The translations under genes were made by a program, and so were the position numbers. Shown here piece after piece: positions 9,037-16,014 of a DNA stretch of 64,000 nucleotides. This stretch comes from Massilia oculi (lineage in GTDB: Bacteria; Pseudomonadota; Gammaproteobacteria; Burkholderiales; Burkholderiaceae_D): NCBI RefSeq assembly GCF_003143515.1, contig NZ_CP029343.1, forward strand, positions 5,580,001-5,644,000. Direction: 5' to 3'. Position 1 is the stretch's first letter; each line of letters opens with the position of its first letter. The notes below the pieces were generated by a model. That model saw only the letters and a program-made list of their open reading frames with translations, made no database searches and was not told the origin of the DNA.

Positions 9037-9966
9037 ATGACGATGCCTCAAATCGTGATGCTGGCGGCGATGTTCGTGCTGGTGTTCGGGATCGCCGTGG
9101 CGGCCATGATGCTGCTGACGCGTGACCCCGTGAAGGCGCGCCTGGTGGCGCTCGACGAGCGCGACACGCCACGGGCCGGCCGCGCCGAGGGCTGGCGCGA
9201 GCGCCTGGCGCGCCTGGCCGAGCCACTGGCCAGGCTGTCGGTGCCGGCCGAAGGCTGGGAAACCTCGCCGGTGCGCCTTCGCTTCATCAACGCCGGCTGG
9301 CGCGCGCCGTCGGTGCCGGGCCTGTTCCACGCCGGGAAAACCGCGCTGACGATCGGCCTGCCGCTGATCGTGTATATCGCGCTGCCGCACCATAACGAGC
9401 GGCCGCTGGTGCTGACTTTCCTGTACCTGGTGGGCTCGGCCGCCATCGGCTACTACGTGCCGGACATCGCCCTCAAGCGCCGCATCGCCAACCGCCAGCG
9501 CGAGATCTTCGAAAACTTTCCCGACGCGCTGGACCTGATGACGGTGTGCGTCGAGGCGGGCCTGGCGATGGACGCCGCACTGGCGCGGGTCGGCAACGAG
9601 ATCGGCCTGAAAAGCCCGGTACTGGCCGAGGAACTTCAGCTGGTGACGCTGGAACTGCGCGCCGGCAGCAGCAAGGAAAAAGCGTTGCGCAACCTGGCGC
9701 TGCGCACCGGCGTCGAGGACGTCGATGCGCTGGCCAAGATGCTGATCCAGGCCGAGCGCTTCGGCACCAGCATCGGCACCGCGCTGCGCGTGCAATCCGA
9801 ACAACTGCGCACGCGGCGGCGTCAGCTGGTCGAGGAAAAGGCGGCGAAGATCGCGACCAAGCTGCTGTTTCCGCTGATTTTTTGTATCTTCCCGGCGCTG
9901 CTGGTCGTACTGCTGGGGCCGGCGGTGTTGCAGATCATGCGTTCGGTGATGACGGTGGCCACATGA
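9037..9966 (+). CDS. tadC: Tad platform protein TadC
   Basis: A 309-residue inner-membrane protein with a T2SSF domain. [19 protein letters not shown] marks its start, [18 protein letters not shown] the conserved end, and [18 protein letters not shown] the last membrane helix. It pairs with TadB. It is the last recognisable pilus gene here; TadD and the TadE/F/G pseudopilins are not in the window, so the system must be split in this genome. Confidence 0.92.
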   Translation: MTMPQIVMLAAMFVLVFGIAVAAMMLLTRDPVKARLVALDERDTPRAGRAEGWRERLARLAEPLARLSVPAEGWETSPVRLRFINAGWRAPSVPGLFHAGKTALTIGLPLIVYIALPHHNERPLVLTFLYLVGSAAIGYYVPDIALKRRIANRQREIFENFPDALDLMTVCVEAGLAMDAALARVGNEIGLKSPVLAEELQLVTLELRAGSSKEKALRNLALRTGVEDVDALAKMLIQAERFGTSIGTALRVQSEQLRTRRRQLVEEKAAKIATKLLFPLIFCIFPALLVVLLGPAVLQIMRSVMTVAT

Positions 9967-10012
9967 GGCCAAGATAGATGATTTGTGAATGGCGATCATC
10001 ATGGATCGCAAT

Positions 10013-10054
10013 TTGATTTCTATCTTGAAGGGCGCATACTGGTGTCATACCAGT
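10013..10054 (+). promoter_or_regulatory. Possible promoter with overlapping dyad
   Basis: TTGATT (10013-10018) and CATACT (10035-10040) are 16 bases apart and could form a weak -35/-10 pair. The dyad ACTGGT-GTCAT-ACCAGT (10038-10054) overlaps the -10 side, as an operator would. It lies 22 bp upstream of the small gene at 10076. Confidence 0.25.
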
Positions 10055-10075
10055 TCACATCCGAAAGAGAAGATC

Positions 10076-10291
10076 ATGTCCACCCTGTCGCTTCGCCCAA
10101 GCCTCGCCGTCCAACTGTCGGCCTTTGCCGCCACCCTCGCCAACTTCGTGCGTGCCAAAGCCGCGCCTGGCGCCGTCGCCCGCAGCGCCGACGCGGGCGA
10201 TGTCTGGGCGCTGTACCGCATGACCCGCGGGGCCGACGCCGTCTCGCCGGCAGTCGCCCGCCGCCTGGAGGCGCACGCGCAGTCGAAATAA
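10076..10291 (+). CDS. Small hypothetical protein (71 aa)
   Basis: ATG 10076 follows GAGAAG. The 71-residue product is basic and alanine-rich (RPSLAVQLSAFAATLANFVR, ending RLEAHAQSK) and has one amphipathic or weakly hydrophobic stretch. I do not recognise a family. It has an apparent promoter/operator upstream and a strong intrinsic terminator downstream, so it looks like an independent monocistronic unit between the pilus locus and the injection-system locus. Confidence 0.6.
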   Translation: MSTLSLRPSLAVQLSAFAATLANFVRAKAAPGAVARSADAGDVWALYRMTRGADAVSPAVARRLEAHAQSK

Positions 10292-10311
10292 TCCACGTCG
10301 CGCCCAGTATG

Positions 10312-10338
10312 AACGCCCCGCCCAGAGCGGGGCGTTTT
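10312..10338 (+). terminator. Intrinsic terminator
   Basis: AACGCCCCG (10312-10320) pairs with CGGGGCGTT (10328-10336) around a 7-base loop and runs into TTTTG. It closes the unit of the 71-residue gene. Confidence 0.85.
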
Positions 10339-10546
10339 GCTTTGGCGGTCGCTTCTACCTCGGAAAAAAATAGTACGGTCGGGCTGATCAATAAGATTTT
10401 ATGCGGGAGATATATGCAGTGACCGGCATAAGCAATCGACTTTCCTCGCGACTACCTGTCTCCATCAATTCGTTGCCAATAAATGAAGCTTCGTTATTGA
10501 AAAAGAATTTGTGGCGATATTGAATCTCCGAACTGGCCGCAAGAAT

Positions 10547-10560
10547 GGTGAATATTCACC
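10547..10560. promoter_or_regulatory. Perfect 14-bp palindrome
   Basis: GGTGAATATTCACC, a perfect dyad. Its right half, ATATTCACC, recurs at 10781-10789. It could be bound by a dimeric repressor or activator of the eCIS operon. Confidence 0.35.
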
Positions 10561-10913
10561 TCGATATTTCAATGCCGGCCGCTTTAATCTACATTCTCGT
10601 GACATTCTCACCGGCGAGGCGGCGGCGAATATCGAATCCAGGCGAATTCCGCAGGCCGCGGCCTGCCTTTCGCGCGTGGAGGATAGCCGAGCCAGGCCAT
10701 CGCTGACAAGCTGTTTTTGGCAATCGGCGATAAAAAAATATCTGCAAAGTATGTGGAGTTTTTTTCTCGCAGCATGCATCATATTCACCTGTGCCATTGG
10801 TGATTCCATTCAAAAAGCGAGGTCTGTTGCTGTCGATCTTCATTGATTGTGGCATCGCTGTGGAATCCGGCTTGCCCGATAAACTTGGGTAGTAATTACA
10901 TGATGCGGGGCCG

Positions 10914-10926
10914 CTTGTAATACAAG
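10914..10926. promoter_or_regulatory. 13-bp dyad before the eCIS operon
   Basis: CTTGTA-A-TACAAG, 6-1-6 symmetry, located 86 bp before the first eCIS start codon. It is of the size used by GntR- or TetR-type regulators; none is encoded next to it. Confidence 0.35.
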
Positions 10927-11011
10927 GGTCAAAGCGCACATACAGGGATGTCTTTCGGCAGGCGTCACGCGCTCGCCGGGGAATAATAACGGCCGTTTGT
11001 TCAGAAAGTAT

Positions 11012-11593
11012 ATGATTGACCGCGCAATCAGTCAGATAGCGGCGCAACTCAATGAATACCTGAGAGGCCTGCTCGGAACGTCCGAAGATATCGTCGTGGT
11101 CTCGAATCTGCTGGGCCCCGACGGCGCGCCGGCGCCGAACGTCAATAATCGGGTGATCCTGTTCCTGACCTCGATCGAGAGGGATACGCTGTCCCAGCGT
11201 CCGCCCGAAAGCCGCGGCATGGCGTTTTCCGGCTCCCAGCCCCTGTTTCTGAATATCTACCTGATGGTGGCGGCCAATTTCACGGGTGCGAACTATCCGG
11301 AATCCCTCAAATTCCTGTCGCTGGTCATCGGATTCTTCCATCGCCAGCCGGTGATCGATCACGCCAATTCGCCCGACCTCGACCAGCGCATCAGCAAGCT
11401 GGTGCTTGACATCGAGAATACCTCGCCCCAGGCCATGAGCAATATCTGGGGCGTGCTCGGCGGGCGCTACCTGCCGTCGGTGCTGTACCGCGTGCGCATG
11501 GTCGCCGTCGGCGGCGGCGACATCCAGGGCCGGATCTCTCCGGTCACCGCGCCGGATGCGGCCGCCAGCTATCGCCCGGCGGACACCCCATGA
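11012..11593 (+). CDS. eCIS tail terminator/cap protein (Pvc16, DUF4255)
   Basis: A 193-residue protein matching the DUF4255 (Pvc16 N-terminal) family: IDRAISQIAAQLNEYLRGLL at the start, then NNRVILFLTSIERD, PLFLNIYLMVAANF and the SLVIGFFHRQPVIDH segment. In PVC/Afp particles this protein caps the distal end of the tube and sheath. ATG 11012 is preferred over a TTG five codons upstream because MIDRAI is the family's usual beginning. It is the first gene of the injection-system operon and overlaps the next gene as ATGA. Confidence 0.85.
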   Translation: MIDRAISQIAAQLNEYLRGLLGTSEDIVVVSNLLGPDGAPAPNVNNRVILFLTSIERDTLSQRPPESRGMAFSGSQPLFLNIYLMVAANFTGANYPESLKFLSLVIGFFHRQPVIDHANSPDLDQRISKLVLDIENTSPQAMSNIWGVLGGRYLPSVLYRVRMVAVGGGDIQGRISPVTAPDAAASYRPADTP

Positions 11594-12411
11594 GCGCCTA
11601 CCGCGAGTGGTTCCGCTTCGACGTCGAGCATGCCTACCATGGGGGGCGCTTCGGCGGCTGGCGCGCGCTGCCGGACGAGCCGACCGGCCGTCTGCTGAAG
11701 CGCGCCGGCGCCTTGATGCGCCAGGTGGAGGGCGGCGTCGTGGTGCTGGTTCCCGAGCGCGACTGGGACCTGCTGCCCGCGCAGGACGACGCCGTCCTGG
11801 TGTTCGAGGTGCGGGTCGACGATCCGTTGTTCGGCAGCTACACCTTCCTCCAGCCGGCGCGCGGCCAGGCCGTGCTGGCGGACGGCCGGCAGGCGGTGCG
11901 CGAGCCGTCTGGGGCGTGGCGCCTGCATGGCGGCGAGCTGCTGGGCGAAGAGGCGCTGGTGCCGGACCTGCCGCGCCGGCCCGGCGCGCCGCGGCCGGCG
12001 CTGTTGCTGCGGATAGACCCACCGGTGCCTTCGGCGCCGCCCGATGCCGCCGCGCCCGATGCGGCTCCGCGCTACGTCGTGCGCCTGGGCGCCGCGGCCA
12101 GCCACTGGAAGTATTACCTGATGGATGGACTCGCCGAGCGCGCGCTGTCGATCGTCGATCTCGACGACGAGGTGGAATTCAGGCGCGTCGATGGCGCCGG
12201 CCTGGATGGACGGAAGGCCGCCGTATTCGTGTCCGACCGCGCGCTTGCGCTGCGCGCGCGCTCGGCGCGCCGCTTCCAGCTGCGCGAGCTGGCGGCATTC
12301 GGCGACAAGGTGCTGGTGAAGAGATTGCCCGTGGCGTGCGCGGGCATCCGTCGCAAGGCGGAGGTCGATGGACACGCGGTGCTGGTATCGGAAATTTTTG
12401 TCAATTATTAA
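11590..12411 (+). CDS. Uncharacterised eCIS-associated protein (273 aa)
   Basis: A 273-residue soluble protein, rich in beta-type sequence, without signal peptide or membrane helix. Recognisable islands are RFDVEHAYHGGRF near the start, a central RYVVRLGAAASHWKYYLMDG, and a beta-rich C-terminus ending SEIFVNY. I recall proteins of this size beside DUF4255 genes in other eCIS loci but no established function. Translational overlap with the cap gene and position before the sheath suggest a role at the distal (cap) end of the particle; that is inference. Confidence 0.65.
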   Translation: MSAYREWFRFDVEHAYHGGRFGGWRALPDEPTGRLLKRAGALMRQVEGGVVVLVPERDWDLLPAQDDAVLVFEVRVDDPLFGSYTFLQPARGQAVLADGRQAVREPSGAWRLHGGELLGEEALVPDLPRRPGAPRPALLLRIDPPVPSAPPDAAAPDAAPRYVVRLGAAASHWKYYLMDGLAERALSIVDLDDEVEFRRVDGAGLDGRKAAVFVSDRALALRARSARRFQLRELAAFGDKVLVKRLPVACAGIRRKAEVDGHAVLVSEIFVNY

Positions 12412-12428
12412 CTTGCGGAGCTGAGGAC

Positions 12429-14027
12429 GTGGCATACAAAACCCCTGGTGTATATATCCTAGAGAAGGACGCCTTCCCGAATTCGGTCGTGGAAGTGGCC
12501 ACCGCCGTCCCGGCGTTCATCGGCCATACCGAAAAGGCCGACAACAAGGGCACGACGCTGAACCGGAAGGCGTGGCGCATCACGTCGATGACCGAGTTCA
12601 TCGACTACTTCGGCGGTCCGCCGGCGGCGCGCTTCAACCTGGCCGAGGTCGACCTGAAGGATGCCGGCGACGACGACATCGTGGTGCCCGATCCGGCCAA
12701 CCCGACCGGCCCGCGCAAGGCTTACCGCATGAGCCAGGACAGCGGCGCCTACCTGCTGTACTACAGCATGCAGCTGTTCTACCAGAATGGCGGCGGCCCC
12801 TGCTACGTGGTGTCGGTGGGCGGCTACGGCGACGCCATCGAGGCCGATCCGATCGTGGCCGGCCTGGACGTGCTGCGCAAGGAACAGGAACCGACCATGG
12901 TGGTCGTCCCCGACGCCATGCTGCTCAAGGGTACCGAGGACAGCCCGGGCGCGAGCGCGATCGCGGTGCAACAGGCCGTGCTCCAGCACTGCGGCGAAGT
13001 GATGAAGAACCGTTTCGCCATCCTCGACGTCTACGACGGCTGGCGCGACCGCAAGGATCCGGCCGGCGATCCGATCGCGAAGTTCCGCGATGCGCTGGGC
13101 GTGAACAACCTGCACTTCGGCGCTGCCTACTATCCGTGGGTCGACACGACCATCGTGCCGGAGACCGCGCTGAGCTTCCTGAACCTGAACGACAAGGGCC
13201 TGCTCAAGACCCTGCTCACGGCCGACATGAAGCTCGACCCGGCCAAGGCGCCGGTCGATCCGATTCCGCGCAAGGGCTTCGACGAGAAGGTGACGGCGGT
13301 GAACAACCTGGACGCCACCTGGGAGATCGACGGCCAGCGCTACCAGAACGACGGCGACATCGCCAAGGCTCAGCTGGACCTGCACCAGCTGCTGGCCAAG
13401 TTCAGCCCCCTGTACGCCAGCCTGATGGGCCGCCTCGCGCGCCGCCTGAACCGCCTGCCGCCGGCGGCGGCCATGGCGGGCGTCTACACCAGCGTCGACA
13501 ACGGCCGCGGCGTGTGGAAGGCCCCGGCCAACGTCAGCCTGAATTCGGTGATCGCGCCGGTGGTCAGCATCAGCCACGCCGAGCAGGAAGACCTGAACGT
13601 CACCACCTCGGGCAAGTCGATCAACGCGATACGCGCCTTCATCGGTTCGGGCGTGCTGGTATGGGGCGCGCGCACCCTGGACGGCAACAGCCTCGACTGG
13701 CGCTACATCAACGTGCGCCGCACCATGATCATGCTCGAGGAGTCCCTGCGCCTGGCGATGGCCGCCTACGTGTTCGAGCCGAACACCGCCAACACCTGGG
13801 TCACGGTCAAGGGCATGGCGAGCAACTTCCTGACCGGTATCTGGAAGCGCGGCGGCCTGGCCGGCTCTTCGCCGAGCGACGCCTTCAGCGTGTTCTGCGG
13901 CCTGGGCGAGACCATGACGCCGGAAGACATCCTGGAGGGAAGGATGAACATGACGATCCTGGTCGCCCTGTCGCGTCCGGCCGAGTTCATCGAGATCACC
14001 TTCCAGCAGCAGATGCAGAAGTCGTAA
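12429..14027 (+). CDS. eCIS contractile sheath protein (Pvc2-like, gp18 family)
   Basis: A 532-residue tail sheath protein. It begins MAYKTPGVYILEKDAFPNSV with the typical VATAVPAFIGHTE, has the central GGGPCYVVSVGGYGDAI, and ends in the conserved sheath C-terminus MNMTILVALSRPAEFIEITF. The start is GTG 12429, just after GGAGCTGAGGA (12418-12428). Longer upstream extension in the same frame covers the previous gene and is not real. The sheath stores the contraction energy that drives the inner tube. Only one sheath gene is present; PVC and Afp loci carry three. Confidence 0.93.
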   Translation: MAYKTPGVYILEKDAFPNSVVEVATAVPAFIGHTEKADNKGTTLNRKAWRITSMTEFIDYFGGPPAARFNLAEVDLKDAGDDDIVVPDPANPTGPRKAYRMSQDSGAYLLYYSMQLFYQNGGGPCYVVSVGGYGDAIEADPIVAGLDVLRKEQEPTMVVVPDAMLLKGTEDSPGASAIAVQQAVLQHCGEVMKNRFAILDVYDGWRDRKDPAGDPIAKFRDALGVNNLHFGAAYYPWVDTTIVPETALSFLNLNDKGLLKTLLTADMKLDPAKAPVDPIPRKGFDEKVTAVNNLDATWEIDGQRYQNDGDIAKAQLDLHQLLAKFSPLYASLMGRLARRLNRLPPAAAMAGVYTSVDNGRGVWKAPANVSLNSVIAPVVSISHAEQEDLNVTTSGKSINAIRAFIGSGVLVWGARTLDGNSLDWRYINVRRTMIMLEESLRLAMAAYVFEPNTANTWVTVKGMASNFLTGIWKRGGLAGSSPSDAFSVFCGLGETMTPEDILEGRMNMTILVALSRPAEFIEITFQQQMQKS

Positions 14028-14082
14028 GCCCGCAGGCCGCGACACCCAACCACCTTATTGAACATAGCATAGCGAGGATACG

Positions 14083-14541
14083 ATGGCAGACGACGGCTCC
14101 GCACAATCCAAGAACCTGTGGCCGCTCCCCAAGTTCTATTTCGAAGTGAAATGGGACTCCGAAGTGATGTCCTTCCAGGAGGTCAGCGGCCTCCAGGTCG
14201 AGATGGAAGAGCTCAAGTACCGCGCCGGCGACAGCAAGTCGTTCGGCGTGATGAAGATGCCGGGCATGATGAACGTCGGTAACGTGACCATGAAGAAGGG
14301 CGTCTACAAGGGCGACAACAAGTTCTGGGACTGGTTCAACGAGATCAAGATGAACACCATCAAGCGCAAGCCGGTGACCATCAGCCTGCTCGACGAGACC
14401 GGCGCCCCGACCATGGTCTGGACCCTGCTCAACGCGTTCCCGATCAAGATCACCAGCACCGACCTGAAGGCGGAAGGCAACGAAGTGGCGATCGAGACCA
14501 TCGAGATCGCGCACGAGGGCCTGACCATCGCCAACAGCTGA
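14083..14541 (+). CDS. eCIS inner tube protein (Pvc1-like, gp19 family)
   Basis: A 152-residue tube protein: WPLPKFYFEVKWDSEVMSFQ, then VSGLQVEMEELKYRAGD, MKKGVYKGDNKFWDWFNEI and the terminal NEVAIETIEIAHEGL are all hallmarks of Hcp/gp19-type tube subunits. Hexamers stack to form the rigid tube inside the sheath. It has a good GAGGA ribosome site at 14074-14078 and is separated from the sheath gene by 55 bp. Confidence 0.93.
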   Translation: MADDGSAQSKNLWPLPKFYFEVKWDSEVMSFQEVSGLQVEMEELKYRAGDSKSFGVMKMPGMMNVGNVTMKKGVYKGDNKFWDWFNEIKMNTIKRKPVTISLLDETGAPTMVWTLLNAFPIKITSTDLKAEGNEVAIETIEIAHEGLTIANS

Positions 14542-14586
14542 CGGTGATCGCATGCCGACGATGCACGATGAAAGGGAGGCGGCGCG

Positions 14587-14682
14587 GTGACGGATGACGC
14601 CAGGATTCCCCTGCGCCCCCGCCGCCGCCCGGTCCCGCGCCGGCGCCGCGGTCGGTTCCGGCGGCGCGTGGCGGCGGCGTGA
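14587..14682 (+). CDS. Possible arginine-rich mini-ORF (31 aa)
   Basis: GTG 14587 stands eight bases after a near-perfect ribosome site, AAGGGAGG (14572-14579). The 31-residue product is about 40 % arginine (PLRPRRRPVPRRRRGRFRRR). It stops at TGA 14680-14682, sharing GTGA with the start of the next tube gene, for which there is no other good ribosome site. It could be a coupling leader that delivers ribosomes to the next gene, a small basic protein, or chance in a G/C-only stretch. No homologue is known to me. Confidence 0.3.
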   Translation: MTDDARIPLRPRRRPVPRRRRGRFRRRVAAA

Positions 14683-15182
14683 CCGCCAGCAGCCTGCAGA
14701 CGCAGATCCTGGCGCGCACGCTGCGCGCCGAGCAGGCCAATCTGCCGCCGGTCGCGTATTCGTTCCGGGTCGTGTTCGCCGAAAACGGCATGAGGGACGA
14801 GACCAGCTTCCAGGAAGTGTCGGGTATCGGCGGCGAGATGCAGGTCGAGGAGGTGATCGAAGGAGGGGAGACCCGTTTCGTGCATCGCCTGCCGACCGGC
14901 GTGAAGTACAAGCCGCTGGTGCTCAAGCGCGGCGTGGCGCCGGCCGGCTCGGCGCTGGCCAAATGGTGCCGCGCCACGCTGGAAGGCGGTCTCGGACGCC
15001 AGATCCTCACCGTACCGCTCACGGTCTACCTGCTCGACGAGGAGGGCAATCCGTTGCGCGCCTGGCTGTTCGCCGACGCCTATCCGACCCAGTGGGAGAT
15101 CGGCAATTTCGACGCGATGAACAACGCGGTCGCGATCGAGACCATCACCCTCAGCTATACCTATTCCACCCGACTCCTGTAA
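14679..15182 (+). CDS. eCIS second tube/adaptor protein (Pvc5-like)
   Basis: A 167-residue paralogue of the tube protein: VAYSFRVVFAENGMRDETSF, QEVSGIGGEMQVEEVIEGG, VYLLDEEGNPLRAWLFADAY and NNAVAIETITLSYTY. In PVC-type systems Pvc5 forms the first tube ring that joins the tube to the baseplate hub. The only in-frame start codon after the upstream stop (14595) is GTG 14679, which lacks a strong ribosome site of its own and overlaps the stop of the preceding mini-ORF. Confidence 0.85.
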   Translation: MTASSLQTQILARTLRAEQANLPPVAYSFRVVFAENGMRDETSFQEVSGIGGEMQVEEVIEGGETRFVHRLPTGVKYKPLVLKRGVAPAGSALAKWCRATLEGGLGRQILTVPLTVYLLDEEGNPLRAWLFADAYPTQWEIGNFDAMNNAVAIETITLSYTYSTRLL

Positions 15183-15186
15183 CGGC

Positions 15187-15372
15187 ATGGCCATCGAAAT
15201 ACGCAATCTGTCGATCACGTCCAGGGTGTTCCAGCGCCAGGCGAAGCAGCCCGACGCCAACCGCGAGACGCCCGGCGAGCAGGACGATGGTGGCTACAAG
15301 CCGCCGTCGGACTGGCGCGTCGAGTGTCGGCGCATGATCCAGGAACTGCTCGAACTGCAGCGGGAGCGCTGA
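15187..15372 (+). CDS. DUF5908 small protein (Pvc6-like)
   Basis: A 61-residue protein beginning MAIEIRNLSITSRVF and ending in a helix (RRMIQELLELQRER). This matches the DUF5908/Pvc6 family found at this position, between the tube and hub genes, in eCIS loci. Role: small baseplate-associated protein. It lies 4 bp after the second tube gene and 1 bp before the LysM protein gene. Confidence 0.75.
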   Translation: MAIEIRNLSITSRVFQRQAKQPDANRETPGEQDDGGYKPPSDWRVECRRMIQELLELQRER

Positions 15373-15373
15373 C

Positions 15374-16012
15374 ATGGCCGAGAAGGAACGCTTCAAGATC
15401 AGCAAATGGAACATCGTCGCCGGCAAGCCGGACGGCGCGCCGTTCCAGGCCATGCTCATTCCCTCGGGCTACGAGATCGCGCGCCAGGCCAGGGCCAGCA
15501 AGGATGGCGCCGCCGATGGCTGCATCGAAGAGACGCTGACGCTGGAAGACCTCGTGCTGGACGGCACCGGGGTGGTGGCGTCGTCGACCGGTGTGCCGCA
15601 GAGCGTCGAGCAGCAATTGGCCGACCTGCTGGCGATCGTCCAGATCAAGCGCATCGGCCAGACCACGGTCTACCCGATGGTGCAACTGGTGTGGGGCGCC
15701 CTGTACTTCGTGGGGCGTGTGCGGCGCGTCGGCACCAAGTTCACCCTGTTCGCGCCGGACGGCACGCCGCTGCGCGCGCGCGTGTCGCTGTCGGTCGAGG
15801 AGTACGTCCCGGCCAACAACACCAAGCCGGCGCGCGAAACCGCGGCCATGAGCCGCCAGCTCAGCGTCGACGCCGGCGTGCGCCTGCCCGAGCTGTGTTT
15901 CGCCGCCTACAACGACCCGGGCATGGCCGCCGCGCTGGCCCGCTACAACAACCTGACGTCGATGCGCAATGTCCCGGCCGGGACCACGCTCGCGACGCCA
16001 CCGAAAGGCTGA
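15374..16012 (+). CDS. eCIS LysM/gp53-like baseplate protein (Pvc7)
   Basis: A 212-residue protein with an N-terminal CIS-tube/gp53-like region (FKISKWNIVAGKPDGAPFQA, LLAIVQIKRIGQTTVYP) and a C-terminal LysM-like segment (LCFAAYNDPGMAAALARYNN). In contractile injection systems this protein joins tube, hub and wedge. It is followed by the spike gene two bases later. Confidence 0.85.
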   Translation: MAEKERFKISKWNIVAGKPDGAPFQAMLIPSGYEIARQARASKDGAADGCIEETLTLEDLVLDGTGVVASSTGVPQSVEQQLADLLAIVQIKRIGQTTVYPMVQLVWGALYFVGRVRRVGTKFTLFAPDGTPLRARVSLSVEEYVPANNTKPARETAAMSRQLSVDAGVRLPELCFAAYNDPGMAAALARYNNLTSMRNVPAGTTLATPPKG

Positions 16013-16014
16013 CG

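Larger units (their letters stand above)
10339..11011. other. AT-rich intergenic region upstream of the eCIS operon
   Basis: This 673-bp gap is visibly richer in A/T than its neighbours, especially 10360-10600 and 10720-10860, and holds no gene I can support. It contains an imperfect 23-bp dyad at 10477-10499 (CAATAA ... GAAGCTTC ... TTATTG), a perfect 14-bp palindrome at 10547-10560, a repeat of its ATATTCACC half at 10781-10789, and a perfect 13-bp dyad at 10914-10926. A sigma-54-like TGG-N10-GC element (10861-10875) is present. The region probably carries the promoter and operators of the injection-system operon. Its composition is compatible with acquired DNA. Confidence 0.5.

Noticed and set aside
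10511..10846. Open frame of 111 codons on the plus strand in the AT-rich gap (and one of 114 codons on the minus strand, 10465-10809)
   Set aside because: No ribosome site, no recognisable domain, odd composition, and the two frames oppose each other over palindromes that look regulatory.
10861..10875. Sigma-54 promoter TGGAATCCGGCTTGC before the eCIS operon
   Set aside because: The GG-N10-GC spacing fits, but the -24 element is poor and such matches are common in GC-rich DNA. Kept only as a remark.
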